Shown here: positions 24,555 through 33,632 of the stretch, piece after piece
Numbering within the stretch: the first letter of the stretch is position 1
Layout of the letters: every line of letters begins with the position of its first letter
Assembly: GCA_913045375.1 (NCBI GenBank)
Contig: CAJWQE010000017.1
Span: 1 to 33,632 of the forward strand
Direction: 5' to 3'
Length of the DNA: 33,632 bases
DNA from: an uncultured Halieaceae bacterium
Lineage (GTDB): Bacteria; Pseudomonadota; Gammaproteobacteria; Pseudomonadales; Halieaceae
Translations under genes and position numbers: made by a program
The notes under the pieces: model-generated
Told to the model about the DNA's origin: nothing
The model's database searches: none
The model's input: the letters and a program-made list of their open reading frames with translations, nothing else

Positions 24555-25082
24555 ATCAAGAACGATAGCAAGAGCAAAAGAGCTCTGACGAATGAGCAGA
24601 TCGAGGCACCCATGGTGCGCTTGATCGACGCCGATGGCAGTCAGGTCGGTATTGTCTCGAATGCGGAGGCAATGGAAAAAGCCGACGAGGCGGGCATGGA
24701 TCTAGTGATGATGGCAGACGGTGAAACACCTGTTTGCAAAATCATGGATTACGGCAAGCACATTTTTGAAGCAAAGAAGCAAAAAGCGGCTCAGAAGAAG
24801 AAGGCCAAGCGCATACAGATTAAGGAAATGAAGTTTCGTCCGGGAACGGATGAAGGCGATTACCAGGTCAAACTTCGTAGTTTGGTCCGGTTTTTAGAAA
24901 ATGGTGACAAAGCCAAGGTCACGTTGCGATACCGCGGTCGTGAGATGGCTCACCAAGAGCTCGGTATGGAAATTCTCAAGCGAGTTGAGAGTGACCTCAG
25001 CGAGTTGGGCGCTGTTGAACAGTTTCCAAAAATGGAAGGTCGTCAGCTGACGATGGTGATAGCACCCAAGAAACGAGGATAG
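24555..25082 (+). CDS. infC: Translation initiation factor IF-3, probably starting at ATC
   Basis: IF-3 binds the 30S subunit, prevents subunit joining and checks initiator tRNA and start codon. The 175-residue product has the N-domain ([19 protein letters not shown]), the Lys-rich linker ([24 protein letters not shown]) and the C-domain ([18 protein letters not shown]). I place the start at ATC 24555, five bases after GGAGAGAG (24542-24549). An in-frame GTG at 24540 overlaps that Shine-Dalgarno and has none of its own, and the next ATG (24612) would cut off the N-domain start. infC in other bacteria uses AUU for autoregulation by start-codon discrimination, so a rare AUC start fits. Confidence 0.93.
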   Translation: MKNDSKSKRALTNEQIEAPMVRLIDADGSQVGIVSNAEAMEKADEAGMDLVMMADGETPVCKIMDYGKHIFEAKKQKAAQKKKAKRIQIKEMKFRPGTDEGDYQVKLRSLVRFLENGDKAKVTLRYRGREMAHQELGMEILKRVESDLSELGAVEQFPKMEGRQLTMVIAPKKRG

Positions 25083-25163
25083 TGGCCCGTGAATGCCCTA
25101 TTGCTCGGTTGATGAAACGCTCTAACAGGAAACTGGGAAGAGCCTTAAGCAGGAGTATCTAAG

Positions 25164-25358
25164 ATGCCAAAAGCCAAAATTCACAGTGGTGCCGCTAAGC
25201 GGTTTAAGAAGACGGCCAGTGGTTATAAGCGCAAGAGTGCTTATAAGAGCCACATCCTGACGAAAATGACGACTAAGCGTAAGCGTCAGCTTCGAGGCAC
25301 ATCAATGATTCATAAGTCCGACGTGGTGCTTGTGGATCGTATGTTGCGCGCCAAGTAA
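25164..25358 (+). CDS. rpmI: 50S ribosomal protein L35
   Basis: A 64-residue, strongly basic protein with the full L35 sequence pattern: [20 protein letters not shown], then [16 protein letters not shown] and the C-terminal VDRMLRAK. It starts at ATG 25164 with CAGGAG upstream. It lies 81 bp after infC and 26 bp before rplT, the universal infC-rpmI-rplT order. In E. coli, L20 represses translation of this operon at the rpmI leader. The 81-bp gap is where such a site would lie, but I cannot fold it confidently. Confidence 0.98.
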   Translation: MPKAKIHSGAAKRFKKTASGYKRKSAYKSHILTKMTTKRKRQLRGTSMIHKSDVVLVDRMLRAK

Positions 25359-25384
25359 TCGTTAAGTTCTTTAGGAGATAAGAC

Positions 25385-25744
25385 ATGCCTCGTGTAAAAC
25401 GTGGTGTCACGGCTCACCGTCGACACAAGAAAATTCTCAAGCAAGCAAAGGGTTACTACGGCGCGCGTTCACGTGTGTTTCGAGTAGCCAAGCAGGCCGT
25501 TACTAAAGCGGGACAGTACGCTTATCGTGACCGCCGTCAGCGCAAGCGTCAGTTCCGCGCGCTCTGGATTACGCGTATTAACGCGCAGTCTCGTGCAAAC
25601 GGTATGACCTACAGCAAGTTCATCAATGGTCTCAAGCGAGCTGAGATTACTCTCGATCGTCGCGTCCTTGCTGATCTCGCTGTCCACGATAAGCCAGCTT
25701 TTGCTGCAGTGGTGGAGCGTGCTAAAGCTGCACTCGCAGCTTAA
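25385..25744 (+). CDS. rplT: 50S ribosomal protein L20
   Basis: A 119-residue basic protein with the L20 pattern: [59 protein letters not shown]20 is an early-binding 23S rRNA protein needed for 50S assembly, and in E. coli it represses rpmI-rplT translation. ATG 25385 has TTTAGGAGA (25369-25377) upstream. A terminator follows 48 bp downstream. Confidence 0.98.
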   Translation: MPRVKRGVTAHRRHKKILKQAKGYYGARSRVFRVAKQAVTKAGQYAYRDRRQRKRQFRALWITRINAQSRANGMTYSKFINGLKRAEITLDRRVLADLAVHDKPAFAAVVERAKAALAA

Positions 25745-25791
25745 TTGCAGTTTTCGGGCTACCGACTGCAATAATGCAGAGCGATAATCAG

Positions 25792-25816
25792 AAGGAGGCT
25801 ACGGCCTCCTTTTTTG
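25792..25816 (+). terminator. Terminator or attenuator between rplT and pheS
   Basis: AAGGAGGC (25792-25799), loop TACG, GCCTCCTT (25804-25811) and a run of T to 25815. The loop closed by C-G is a stable UNCG-type tetraloop. pheS starts only 24 bp further on, so this is either a partial terminator or an attenuator. No Phe-rich leader peptide is seen in the 95-bp gap. Confidence 0.85.
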
Positions 25817-25836
25817 AATGAGTGGAGCGTGAGTAA

Positions 25837-26859
<1,023 letters not shown>

Positions 26860-26868
26860 GTTAGCACG

Positions 26869-29238
26869 ATGATTATTTCGGAACAGTGGCTGCGTACCTG
26901 GGTCAGTCCTCAAGTGACGACAGAGGCTTTGAGTCACAAGCTCACTATGATTGGCCTGGAGGTTGACAGTATCGCAGGCGCGGCTGAGGCGTTCTCGGGT
27001 GTTGTCGTTGCGCAAATCATTGCGGCTGAGCAACATCCTGATGCCGACAAGCTGCGGGTCTGTACAGTTAATGCTGGCGACGAGACCGTGCAGATTGTCT
27101 GCGGTGCACCCAATGCCCGCGCAGGCCTGGTAGCACCACTTGCCAAGGTGGGGGCAGTGCTACCCGGTAACTTCAAGATCAAGAAAGCCAAACTCCGCGG
27201 CGTGGAGTCTCAAGGTATGCTCTGCGCTGGCGCTGAGCTGACTATTTCTGAAGATAACGACGGCCTGATGGAGCTTCCCGCTGACGCGCCCATTGGTGCT
27301 GATATTCGGAAGTATCTGTCGCTTGATGATCAGGTCATTGAGCTGGGCCTCACACCGAATCGAGCCGACTGCCTCAGCATTCGTGGTGTAGCTCGCGACG
27401 TGGCGGTTGCTTTTGATGAAGACCTAAATGAGCCTGCGATACGGCCTGTCGAAAGTACGATTGCCGAGATTTTCCCAGTCGCTATTGAGGCCACGGCAAA
27501 ATGTCCAAGATATCTCGGTCGTGTCATCAAAAATGTTGACCTATCGCGTCCCACACCCGACTACATGCGTGAACGCCTAGAGCGGGCCGGGTTGCGGTCG
27601 ATCGACGCAGCAGTCGACGTCACTAACTACGTTTTGTTGGAACTGGGCCAACCCCTTCATGCCTTTGACCTTGATCGGTTGGCTGGCGGGATTGTTGTCC
27701 GCGAGTGTGAGCCAGGGGAGGTCTTAACGCTCCTCGATGGTACTGAGCAGACGTTGCAGCCTGGGACCTTGGTAATTGCTGATCACGCTAAACCACTGGC
27801 GCTTGCGGGTATCATGGGTGGTGCGGAGAGCGGTGTGAGTGAGGCCACGACCAACCTATTCCTCGAGAGCGCCTTCTTCACGCCAGAACTGATGGCGGGA
27901 AGAGCTCGGTCATACGGCCTCCACACGGATGCTTCTCATCGTTACGAGCGCGGTGTGGACTTTCAGCTGCAGCGCGACGCGATGGAGCGCGCGACACAGT
28001 TATTCATTGACGCTGTGGGTGGTGAAGCGGGTCCTGTGACAGAAGTGGTCTCTGATGCCGATCTGCCGGTGAACGAAGCTGTTCTTCTGAGAGAAACGCA
28101 AATCGAAAAGCTGCTCGGCATTAGCGTCGACCGTATAGAGGTAGAGCGCATCCTAGAGGGCCTTGGTTTCTGGGTTGTTGGGCACGAGCAAGGTTGGTTG
28201 TGTACTGCCCCCAGTTGGCGGTTCGATATGGGTCTTGAAGTGGATCTAATTGAAGAGCTCGCCCGCATCATTGGATTCGATGCCATCCCGGCGCAACCCA
28301 TTACAGCGAGCCTTATTCCAGTTGGCGTTCCCGAGACACGCCGTGCGCTGCGTATGGCGAAGAATGACCTTGTTGCACGGGGTTACTTTGAAGCTGTGAC
28401 TTTCAGCTTTGTTGCGCCCGAGGTGCAGACTTTCTTCGATCCGGAGCTTTCTCCTATCCCTCTAAAGAACCCGATATCAGCTGATCTCGCGGTCATGCGT
28501 ACCAGCCTCATCCCTGGCTTGTTGAAAGCGATCGCGCACAATGCCAGTCGGCAGCAGAGCCGTGTTCGGTTGTTTGAGACGGGCCTGAAATTTACTGCGG
28601 GTGAAGGCGATGCTGAGCAGATCCCAATGCTGGCGCTTGCGGTCTCGGGCTTGCGAGACACTGAGGGTTGGTCAACGGAGAAGGCGGCGGCTGACTTTTT
28701 TGATGTGAAGGGAACCGTCGAGGGCTTACTTGCGAATCTGGGTGATCGACTGACCTTTGAGGCGTCCGTTTTCCCAGGGCTTCACGACGGGCAAAGTGCG
28801 GCGATTTGCGTAGACGGTAAGCCCGTTGGACGTATCGGTGCAGTGCACCCGAGCGTGCGCAAAGCAATGGGTATTCCGGCGAACACGGTTGTTGCTGAGG
28901 TACTTCAATGGGTGGTGACTGAGGTTGCCATGCCTGCATACGATGATATTTCCAAATATCCCGAGACCCGCAGAGACCTCGCATTGGTGGCTGACAAGGG
29001 AATTGCCTCGGCCGAGGTGCTCTCTACTATTCGCGCGGCTGCTGGGACCTTGCTAACCAAATTAGATCTTTTTGACGTTTACGAGGGGACTGGATTGGCA
29101 GAAGGGAAGAAAAGTCTGGCCATCGGTTTGACATTCCAAGATCAAAGTCGCACTCTCGATGAGTCCGAAGTATCAAGCGCCATAGACCAAGTGCTTGATT
29201 CATTGAGAGAAAAACTGGGTATCGAATTGCGAAGCTAA
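26869..29238 (+). CDS. pheT: Phenylalanine--tRNA ligase beta subunit
   Basis: The 789-residue beta chain with full domain order. An N-terminal EMAP/tRNA-binding-like domain covers about 39-150 ([24 protein letters not shown]). The B3/B4 editing domain covers about 210-390 ([20 protein letters not shown]), followed by the B5 domain and the catalytic-like core ([30 protein letters not shown]). The C-terminal ferredoxin-like anticodon domain begins [13 protein letters not shown] (about 705-789). It edits Tyr-tRNA-Phe. ihfA starts 7 bp after its stop. Confidence 0.98.
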   Translation: MIISEQWLRTWVSPQVTTEALSHKLTMIGLEVDSIAGAAEAFSGVVVAQIIAAEQHPDADKLRVCTVNAGDETVQIVCGAPNARAGLVAPLAKVGAVLPGNFKIKKAKLRGVESQGMLCAGAELTISEDNDGLMELPADAPIGADIRKYLSLDDQVIELGLTPNRADCLSIRGVARDVAVAFDEDLNEPAIRPVESTIAEIFPVAIEATAKCPRYLGRVIKNVDLSRPTPDYMRERLERAGLRSIDAAVDVTNYVLLELGQPLHAFDLDRLAGGIVVRECEPGEVLTLLDGTEQTLQPGTLVIADHAKPLALAGIMGGAESGVSEATTNLFLESAFFTPELMAGRARSYGLHTDASHRYERGVDFQLQRDAMERATQLFIDAVGGEAGPVTEVVSDADLPVNEAVLLRETQIEKLLGISVDRIEVERILEGLGFWVVGHEQGWLCTAPSWRFDMGLEVDLIEELARIIGFDAIPAQPITASLIPVGVPETRRALRMAKNDLVARGYFEAVTFSFVAPEVQTFFDPELSPIPLKNPISADLAVMRTSLIPGLLKAIAHNASRQQSRVRLFETGLKFTAGEGDAEQIPMLALAVSGLRDTEGWSTEKAAADFFDVKGTVEGLLANLGDRLTFEASVFPGLHDGQSAAICVDGKPVGRIGAVHPSVRKAMGIPANTVVAEVLQWVVTEVAMPAYDDISKYPETRRDLALVADKGIASAEVLSTIRAAAGTLLTKLDLFDVYEGTGLAEGKKSLAIGLTFQDQSRTLDESEVSSAIDQVLDSLREKLGIELRS

Positions 29239-29245
29239 TAACAAC

Positions 29246-29545
29246 ATGTCCGCATTAACGAAATCAGAGATGGCCGATAAGCTCTTTGAGGAGTTGGGTC
29301 TGAACAAGCGCGAAGCGAAAGAGCTGGTGGAGCAGTTCTTCGAAGAGATTCGCGTCTGTCTTGAGAACAACGAACAGGTGAAACTCTCAGGCTTCGGCAA
29401 CTTTGATCTTCGCGATAAAGGCTCGCGTCCCGGTCGTAATCCTAAGACGGGTGAAGAGATCCCTATTTCTGCTCGACGTGTTGTTACCTTCAAGCCCGGA
29501 CAAAAGCTCAAAGCCCGGGTAGAGAAGATGCAAAACGATGCTTGA
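29246..29545 (+). CDS. ihfA: Integration host factor subunit alpha
   Basis: A 99-residue histone-like DNA-bending protein with the IHF-alpha N-terminus ([35 protein letters not shown]). It has [13 protein letters not shown] and the beta-arm [12 protein letters not shown] containing the intercalating Pro. It is translated right after pheT, the conserved arrangement in gammaproteobacteria. It overlaps the MerR-like gene by 8 bp, so the two are coupled. Its partner ihfB is at 289. Confidence 0.98.
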   Translation: MSALTKSEMADKLFEELGLNKREAKELVEQFFEEIRVCLENNEQVKLSGFGNFDLRDKGSRPGRNPKTGEEIPISARRVVTFKPGQKLKARVEKMQNDA

Positions 29546-29897
29546 GCCTACGCATAACAACGAACTACCACCTATCCCGGGAAAACGCTATTTCACCATT
29601 GGTGAAGTCAGTACTTTGTGTGCTGTCAAGCCGCACGTGCTTCGTTACTGGGAAGCGGAGTTTCCTCAGCTGAAGCCTGTCAAACGTCGCGGTAACCGAC
29701 GTTATTATCAACGGGGCGATGTCGAACTAGTTCGAGCCATCCGCGGATTGCTCTACGAAGAGGGCTATACCATCGGTGGTGCGCGCCAGCGTCTGACCAG
29801 TGAAGACGGCCCCAACCCGGTTGCGGTCATGTCAGCGGTGAGCGATAGCCTTAAAGATTTGCAAGCGGCAAAGTCCCTGCTGCAACTCGACGACTAA
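29538..29897 (+). CDS. MerR-family transcriptional regulator
   Basis: A 119-residue protein with one MerR winged helix-turn-helix: [69 protein letters not shown]. Most of the family's effector-binding domain is missing, so it is a short DNA-binding form ending in a possible dimer helix. Genes of this type follow ihfA in many gammaproteobacteria; their targets are not known to me. Its start lies within the ihfA end. Confidence 0.93.
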   Translation: MLEPTHNNELPPIPGKRYFTIGEVSTLCAVKPHVLRYWEAEFPQLKPVKRRGNRRYYQRGDVELVRAIRGLLYEEGYTIGGARQRLTSEDGPNPVAVMSAVSDSLKDLQAAKSLLQLDD

Positions 29898-29938
29898 GAT
29901 TCCCTAACGCCACGAATACCCGTATACTTCGCGGCCTT

Positions 29939-30015
29939 CGGGGCGTAGCGCAGTCTGGTAGCGCACCACACTGGGGGTGTGGTGGTCGCAGGTTCAAATC
30001 CTGCCGTCCCGACCA
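29939..30015 (+). tRNA. tRNA-Pro (anticodon GGG)
   Basis: A complete cloverleaf. The acceptor CGGGGCG / CGTCCCG has one G-T pair. The D-arm is GCGCAGTCTGGTAGCGC, and the anticodon stem CCACA / TGTGG has loop CTGGGGG (anticodon GGG at positions 34-36). The T-arm is GCAGGTTCAAATCCTGC, and CCA is encoded. It follows the MerR-like gene by 41 bp. Confidence 0.97.
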
Positions 30016-30095
30016 TCTATTTACCTTATCCAAGCCATTTATAGCGAATTCCCTTCAACTACATAGGTGCTATGAACTGAGGTAACAAAACGCGT

Positions 30096-30323
30096 ATGGC
30101 AATCAATTGGGAACCAAGCGAATTCGATAAAGCGTTTTTGGTATCAGGTACGCTTTTAGTAGCCTCGGCATCGGGTCATAGCACGCTGGGATATCCGAAG
30201 CCCGTTTCTGTATCAGCAGATAATCAAAGAGACGCTAAAGCAAAAGTTCGAGCTATGCTGCTGGCAAGGGACGGGCTGTCTGAAGAGAATGTCGTAGAAG
30301 ACAAGCTCGAGGTATCTGTATAG
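30096..30323 (+). CDS. Small protein of unknown function
   Basis: A 75-residue ORF with a fair ribosome site (TGAGGT, 30078-30083) and a balanced, globular composition. It contains SGTLLVASASGHSTLG and a charged helix (DNQRDAKAKVRAMLLARDGLSEENVVEDKLEV). There is no signal peptide or known motif. It lies between tRNA-Pro and a convergent globin-like gene. I do not recognise the family; it is likely real from its coding look and start site. Confidence 0.55.
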   Translation: MAINWEPSEFDKAFLVSGTLLVASASGHSTLGYPKPVSVSADNQRDAKAKVRAMLLARDGLSEENVVEDKLEVSV

Positions 30324-30369
30324 ATAAGCGACCAAAAACCCCGTGAGGTCTGTGGCTTATTGCACGCGA

Positions 30370-30774
30370 TTAGAACTGTTTGACATGCTTCATGATGCGG
30401 CCTATTCGGCTTTCCCAGGCTTCTTGCCATTCAGGTCGCCAATCGGCCCCTAGGTCATTGTCAAAAACGTCGCGCATACTTTGGAACAAGCTCTCGTACA
30501 TGGCTGTGGTCGCAGAGTAAGCCTTAATGTGGTTTTCCAGCTCCCAAGTTAAATAACCACCTGGCTCCAAGTGCTCGTCGGAAAGAAAGAGTTCGATCAT
30601 TGAGGCAAACATACGCCCCCGCATGTACTCATCCGAGTACTCCATCAGTGCTGCAGCGTCGGGATTAAGCTCGAAAAAGCGTTCGTAGATACGAGGCGCC
30701 ATATCACCATGGCGCTCGGCATAAAGCTCGAGTGAGTCCGAAATGAGGGCGATCTCGCTCACAGTATCGGTCAT
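30370..30774 (-). CDS. Globin-like protein
   Basis: A 134-residue all-helical protein whose order of motifs fits single-domain bacterial globins. LELYAERHGDMAPRIYERFFELNPDAAALM matches helices A-C, and a mid helix is followed by ENHIKAYSATTAMYESLF with a candidate proximal His (about 82). LGADWRPEWQEAWESRIGRIM is the G/H-helix pattern seen in globins and flavohaemoglobin N-domains. ATG 30774 is taken; a TTG one codon earlier is possible. A role in oxygen or NO binding is family knowledge. No reductase domain is attached. It lies 128 bp downstream of the aldehyde dehydrogenase, same strand. Confidence 0.65.
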   Translation of the reverse strand: MTDTVSEIALISDSLELYAERHGDMAPRIYERFFELNPDAAALMEYSDEYMRGRMFASMIELFLSDEHLEPGGYLTWELENHIKAYSATTAMYESLFQSMRDVFDNDLGADWRPEWQEAWESRIGRIMKHVKQF

Positions 30775-30902
30775 CAAGGGCCGGTACTCAGGTGCTCTAT
30801 CGGGTACTCGTTGACGCTGTTTATGGTGCGAAGTTTTCCCATACTCACTTTGGTGACGCGAGGGCCGTCACACCGGCATAAACGTGCCACAGTTTTCTCT
30901 GG

Positions 30903-32321
30903 CTACCCCAGTTTTCCGATGACATCTCCGAACAGCTCTTCGTCACTAGGGAGCGTCTTTGCTTGTGCGAGCGGCTTTGAGACCCAAGTAATGTTGACCA
31001 GATGTTTCCAGTTAATGTTTTCATTGGTGGAGTTGCCGCCCCAGCTGCCACAACCGAGCGAGAAGGTTTGGCGCATGCCATTCCACAGATTGCCACTGTT
31101 GGAGGGCGCCTGAGGCTGGTTCACCATGACGCGAGAGGTTTTGGTGCCACTCGCGAGGGTGATGATGTTCTCATCGCTATTGGAGTAGATTCCGCAGGAG
31201 TGACCCATGCCCTGATATTCCTGAATGGCGTTCGTGAGCGTAACCGCTTCGTGAATATCGGCGACTTTATAAAACGCCATCACGGCCGAGAGTTTTTCGC
31301 CGGAAAAGGGATGGTCCGGTCCTACGCCTTCATACGGCACGATAATAAATTTCCGGTCTTCTGGGATGGAGAATCCCGACATCTCAGCGAGCACCTGCGG
31401 CTGTTTGACGACGGCTGCCGTATTGAGCGCTCCGTCGTGCCAAAGAACCGCTGCAATCTTGTCAGCTTCCTCGGGTGATGCGACATAACCACCTTCGGCG
31501 ATCAGGTTGCTGAGTAGTTCGTCATAGACGCTCTCAAGGACAATGACCGAGTTATCGGCGGAGCAGGATGCTGCCAGGTCCAGCGTCTTAGAGATGCGTA
31601 TTTTTTCTGCAGTGTCTAAAAGGTCGGCTGTGTCATCTACCGTGATCACTGCATTCCCAGCGCCCACGCCCAACGCAGGCGTGCCACTTGAATACGCCGC
31701 CTTCACCATGCCTGGCCCACCGGTAGCGAGGATGAAGTCACATTGCTTCATTAGCTCCTCGGTTTTGCCGAGCGATGGCTGCGCCATGGTTTGTACAAGG
31801 TCAGCGGGAGCCCCCATCTTTTCCAGAGCGCCACGCATTTTCTCGACAATCGTCATGTTGATGAACTTAGCGCGTGGGTGTGGCGCAATGACAATAGCGT
31901 TCCGACCCTTAACCGCGTTAATGCTTTTAATCACTGGCGTTGCCTCGGGATTTGTCGAGGGCGATAGAGCACCAATCACACCGACCGGCTTACAAATCTT
32001 GACGATATTACGCTCAAGGTCCTCCTCGATCACACCGACCGATTTATCGGGGAGGATATCCATGAGCGCCGCTCGGGTTTTCACTGATATTTTTGCGAAT
32101 TTCCCGTTGTAGTCCCCGAGCTGGGTTTCATCAAGAGTTTGTTGCGCGAGTTCCTCGGCCACACCTGGTTGAGCGCAGGACCAAACCATCGCTCTAATAA
32201 GTTCGTCGACTTGCTCTTGCGTGTAGTTGGCTATCGCGGCTTGAGCAACGCGTGCGCGCTCTATCAGCGCTGCAACTTCAGCTGTTTCCTCAGGCGGTAC
32301 GATCGTTTCTGGTGTGCCCAT
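30903..32321 (-). CDS. Acylating aldehyde dehydrogenase (SauS/EutE/AdhE-N-like)
   Basis: A 472-residue CoA-acylating aldehyde dehydrogenase that would interconvert an aldehyde and its acyl-CoA with NAD(P). It shows the cofactor-side segment VGVIGALSPSTNPEATP, then ILATGGPGMVKAAYSSGTPALGVGAGN and the catalytic Cys in AASCSADNSVIV (about Cys253). The tail FSLGCGSWGGNSTNENINWKHLVN is typical of AdhE N-domains and sulfoacetaldehyde dehydrogenases. There is no alcohol dehydrogenase domain and no microcompartment targeting peptide. GAGGGG lies 6 bases before ATG 32321. Which aldehyde it uses (acetaldehyde, sulfoacetaldehyde or other) cannot be settled; no sulfonate genes are visible nearby. Confidence 0.85.
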   Translation of the reverse strand: MGTPETIVPPEETAEVAALIERARVAQAAIANYTQEQVDELIRAMVWSCAQPGVAEELAQQTLDETQLGDYNGKFAKISVKTRAALMDILPDKSVGVIEEDLERNIVKICKPVGVIGALSPSTNPEATPVIKSINAVKGRNAIVIAPHPRAKFINMTIVEKMRGALEKMGAPADLVQTMAQPSLGKTEELMKQCDFILATGGPGMVKAAYSSGTPALGVGAGNAVITVDDTADLLDTAEKIRISKTLDLAASCSADNSVIVLESVYDELLSNLIAEGGYVASPEEADKIAAVLWHDGALNTAAVVKQPQVLAEMSGFSIPEDRKFIIVPYEGVGPDHPFSGEKLSAVMAFYKVADIHEAVTLTNAIQEYQGMGHSCGIYSNSDENIITLASGTKTSRVMVNQPQAPSNSGNLWNGMRQTFSLGCGSWGGNSTNENINWKHLVNITWVSKPLAQAKTLPSDEELFGDVIGKLG

Positions 32322-32613
32322 GATGTTCCCCTCACGTTCTTATGTTGCGAATCATACGTCCTAAAACGATGGCGTGCGATGGTCATAGTGCGGAGTTAGT
32401 CCTTCAGGTCGTCTCTAGGCTTAACGTTTAAGGTAGTGCCTGAAAAGACTGCCAATGCGCACGACAATCCCTAAGTGAGTTATTGCAGCGCGAGTTTGCG
32501 CTTGAACGAGTGCACCTGAGGTTTTATGGCCCACGTTGGCCTCGTAGGGTGCGCAACGTCATTTTTTGTTAGCTTAGTGTCATGGCATTTTGAGAAAGAC
32601 GAGGGGTTTATCG
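32322..32613. other. Divergent intergenic region without a gene
   Basis: This 292-bp gap separates the minus-strand aldehyde dehydrogenase from the plus-strand exported protein. I see a weak dyad CTTAA-CGT-TTAAG (32420-32432) and a small GCGC-N6-GCGC hairpin near 32488-32501. No convincing promoter hexamer pair is seen. It should hold both promoters. Confidence 0.3.
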
Positions 32614-33255
32614 ATGCGATACGCGCTGCTGTTAATAAGCTTGCTGGTGACGATGACGGCCTACGCAGACGATACGTCGTCTATAGACAGCATCGTCAAC
32701 GCCTACTACGAGGTCGTGTCAGGACCTGAAGGGTTTATCTACGATGCGGACAGAGATACCAACATTCATGCTGACGGCGCCTTGATCACCAAGGTATTTC
32801 CGGATGGAAGGTTTCAGAGACATGATCTGAGCACCGAGCAGGCCATGATTTCAGTGCCCTACGACCAAGCTTTCTTCGAATATGAAGTTGATAGGCGTAT
32901 CGAGCGGTACGGGAACATTGCGCATGTGTGGAGTGAATTTGAGATGCGGACCTCTCCTGAGGCAGAGCCATACAGTGGTGGATTCAACAGCATTTCTCTC
33001 TACTTTACTGATAATCGATGGTGGATCTCATCCTGGTCGACGCAGTACAAAGATCCGTCTCTCAATCCTTCTAAAGCACCTGCTGCGGAGAAACTGACAG
33101 ATCTCAACACAGAGCAGTTCGCTGATGTTGTGAAAAGTATTGTGCAAGACACGCTTCAAGCCTGTGAGGTGCAGGGGGGCATGCAGGGCCGTGCAAAAAT
33201 GAACCTCGCCGTCGTGGGCGAGGTTAACGCTAAGCTGGTGTGTGCAGAGGAGTGA
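32614..33255 (+). CDS. Exported NTF2/SnoaL-like protein of unknown function
   Basis: A 213-residue protein starting at ATG 32614, with GAGGGG at 32601-32606. An upstream start at 32590 would place eight residues before the signal peptide. The signal peptide (about residues 1-18, ending TAYA, then DDTSS) predicts export to the periplasm. The mature part has the alpha+beta cone-like pattern of NTF2 proteins (IDSIVNAYYEVVSGPEG, then IAHVWSEFEMRTSPEAEP, then GGFNSISLYFTDNRWWISSWSTQY). Two Cys near the C-terminus may pair. The function is unknown; many such proteins are small-molecule-binding or enzymatic. Confidence 0.75.
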   Translation: MRYALLLISLLVTMTAYADDTSSIDSIVNAYYEVVSGPEGFIYDADRDTNIHADGALITKVFPDGRFQRHDLSTEQAMISVPYDQAFFEYEVDRRIERYGNIAHVWSEFEMRTSPEAEPYSGGFNSISLYFTDNRWWISSWSTQYKDPSLNPSKAPAAEKLTDLNTEQFADVVKSIVQDTLQACEVQGGMQGRAKMNLAVVGEVNAKLVCAEE

Positions 33256-33387
33256 CCTGCTAACAGCAACTTCTGGTGCCTTTAAAAGATTACCGACTGA
33301 TCGACTCCGCTGTTCAACCCGTCGCTATCCGTTTGTCCCTAACTTGCGTATGGTTCATATCAATTCTGATGGACGGAACGATCGCTT

Positions 33388-33632
33388 ATGGCAGCGCCAC
33401 TCCCCAACCATCCGCAACTGCGCGGTAATTACGGGCCTATCAATTTTGAAGCTTCTTATGACGATATCGTCATCGAGGGCACCGTTCCCTCTGATTTATC
33501 AGGATCGCTATATCGGATAGGTCCAAACCCCAAGTTTGTCGAGGGGACTTATCACTGGTTTTTCGGCGCCGGCATGGTTCACGCGTTTCACGTGGACCAG
33601 GGGAAAGTAGGTTATGTGAATCGCTGGGTAAG
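33388..33632 (+). CDS. Carotenoid oxygenase family protein, N-terminal part (cut by window end)
   Basis: From ATG 33388 the frame is open to the window end (81 codons). The sequence shows the family N-terminus: LRGNYGPINFEASYDD, then GTVPSDLSGSLYRIGPNPKF, then YHWFFGAGMVHAFHVDQGKVGYVNRWV. This matches the RPE65 / carotenoid cleavage and lignostilbene dioxygenase family, iron(II) enzymes that split conjugated double bonds. The four iron-binding His residues lie beyond the cut. The substrate could be a carotenoid (giving retinal or apocarotenoids) or a stilbene. GGACGG lies before the start. Confidence 0.9.
   Translation, partial: MAAPLPNHPQLRGNYGPINFEASYDDIVIEGTVPSDLSGSLYRIGPNPKFVEGTYHWFFGAGMVHAFHVDQGKVGYVNRWV

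Noticed and set aside
30324..30361. Hairpin ATAAGC-GACC / GGTC-GCTTAT between convergent genes as a terminator
   Set aside because: It has a 4-nt bulge, a 13-nt loop and no T-run on either strand.
30853..30871. GTGACG / CGTCAC stem after the aldehyde dehydrogenase gene as a terminator
   Set aside because: Only 6 bp and no T-run on the minus strand.
30811..32399. Plus-strand open frames opposite the aldehyde dehydrogenase (31002-31478, 31543-32112 and others)
   Set aside because: They are antisense shadows of a well-supported gene with no family features.
33242..33520. 92-codon frame overlapping the carotenoid oxygenase start
   Set aside because: No protein-like motifs; the carotenoid oxygenase frame in another phase is clear.

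Overview
The window looks like chromosomal DNA of a free-living, probably marine, aerobic gammaproteobacterium. The housekeeping gene order (thrS-infC-rpmI-rplT-pheS-pheT-ihfA-merR-tRNA-Pro; ihfB-lapA-lapB-pyrF; tRNA-Asn/uvrB) is the one seen in Pseudomonas-like and marine OM60/NOR5-type lineages. The abundant acyl-CoA catabolism genes, an alternative oxidase and a carotenoid oxygenase fit such a lifestyle. This lineage guess is inference from gene content, not a database match.

Layout. (1) 1-4251: the end of a receiver-domain protein, then ihfB, lapA, lapB and pyrF as one transcription-direction block, a small exported helix-hairpin-helix (ComEA-like) protein and a DHH phosphoesterase. (2) 4264-16927: an accessory catabolic island. 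A TetR repressor gene is divergent from a long plus-strand run: AtuA-family protein, biotin-dependent acyl-CoA carboxylase beta chain, enoyl-CoA hydratase, carboxylase alpha chain (biotin carboxylase + biotin carrier), nitronate-monooxygenase-like flavoprotein, TIGR03084-like protein and a DXD glycosyltransferase-like protein. A second enoyl-CoA hydratase and a class C beta-lactamase-like esterase follow after a possible new promoter. A PaaG-like hydratase/isomerase faces them. The core resembles the acyclic terpene/leucine (atu/liu) carboxylation logic, but the substrate cannot be read from sequence. A well-formed promoter with a palindrome over its -35 box lies between tetR and atuA. (3) 17039-18174: a small XRE regulator with a membrane protein gene, then tRNA-Asn with promoter and terminator, all on the minus strand. 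(4) 18302-22335: uvrB, an OmpA-type lipoprotein, a degraded membrane-protein gene with two in-frame stops, and a di-iron alternative oxidase preceded by an extended -10 promoter and an FNR/DNR-like dyad. (5) 22473-30015: the translation block thrS, infC (probably starting at ATC), rpmI, rplT, terminator/attenuator, pheS, pheT, ihfA, MerR-like regulator and tRNA-Pro. (6) 30096-33632: a small unknown ORF, a globin-like protein and an acylating aldehyde dehydrogenase on the minus strand, an exported NTF2-like protein, and the first 81 codons of a carotenoid oxygenase cut by the window end.

Both IHF subunit genes lie in this window, about 29 kb apart. The most interesting parts are the TetR-controlled AtuA/carboxylase island of unknown substrate, the alternative oxidase with its possible oxygen/NO-type operator, and the RNA-level signals around thrS-infC (ATC start, leader hairpins). 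I see no CRISPR array, insertion sequence, phage gene or rRNA.
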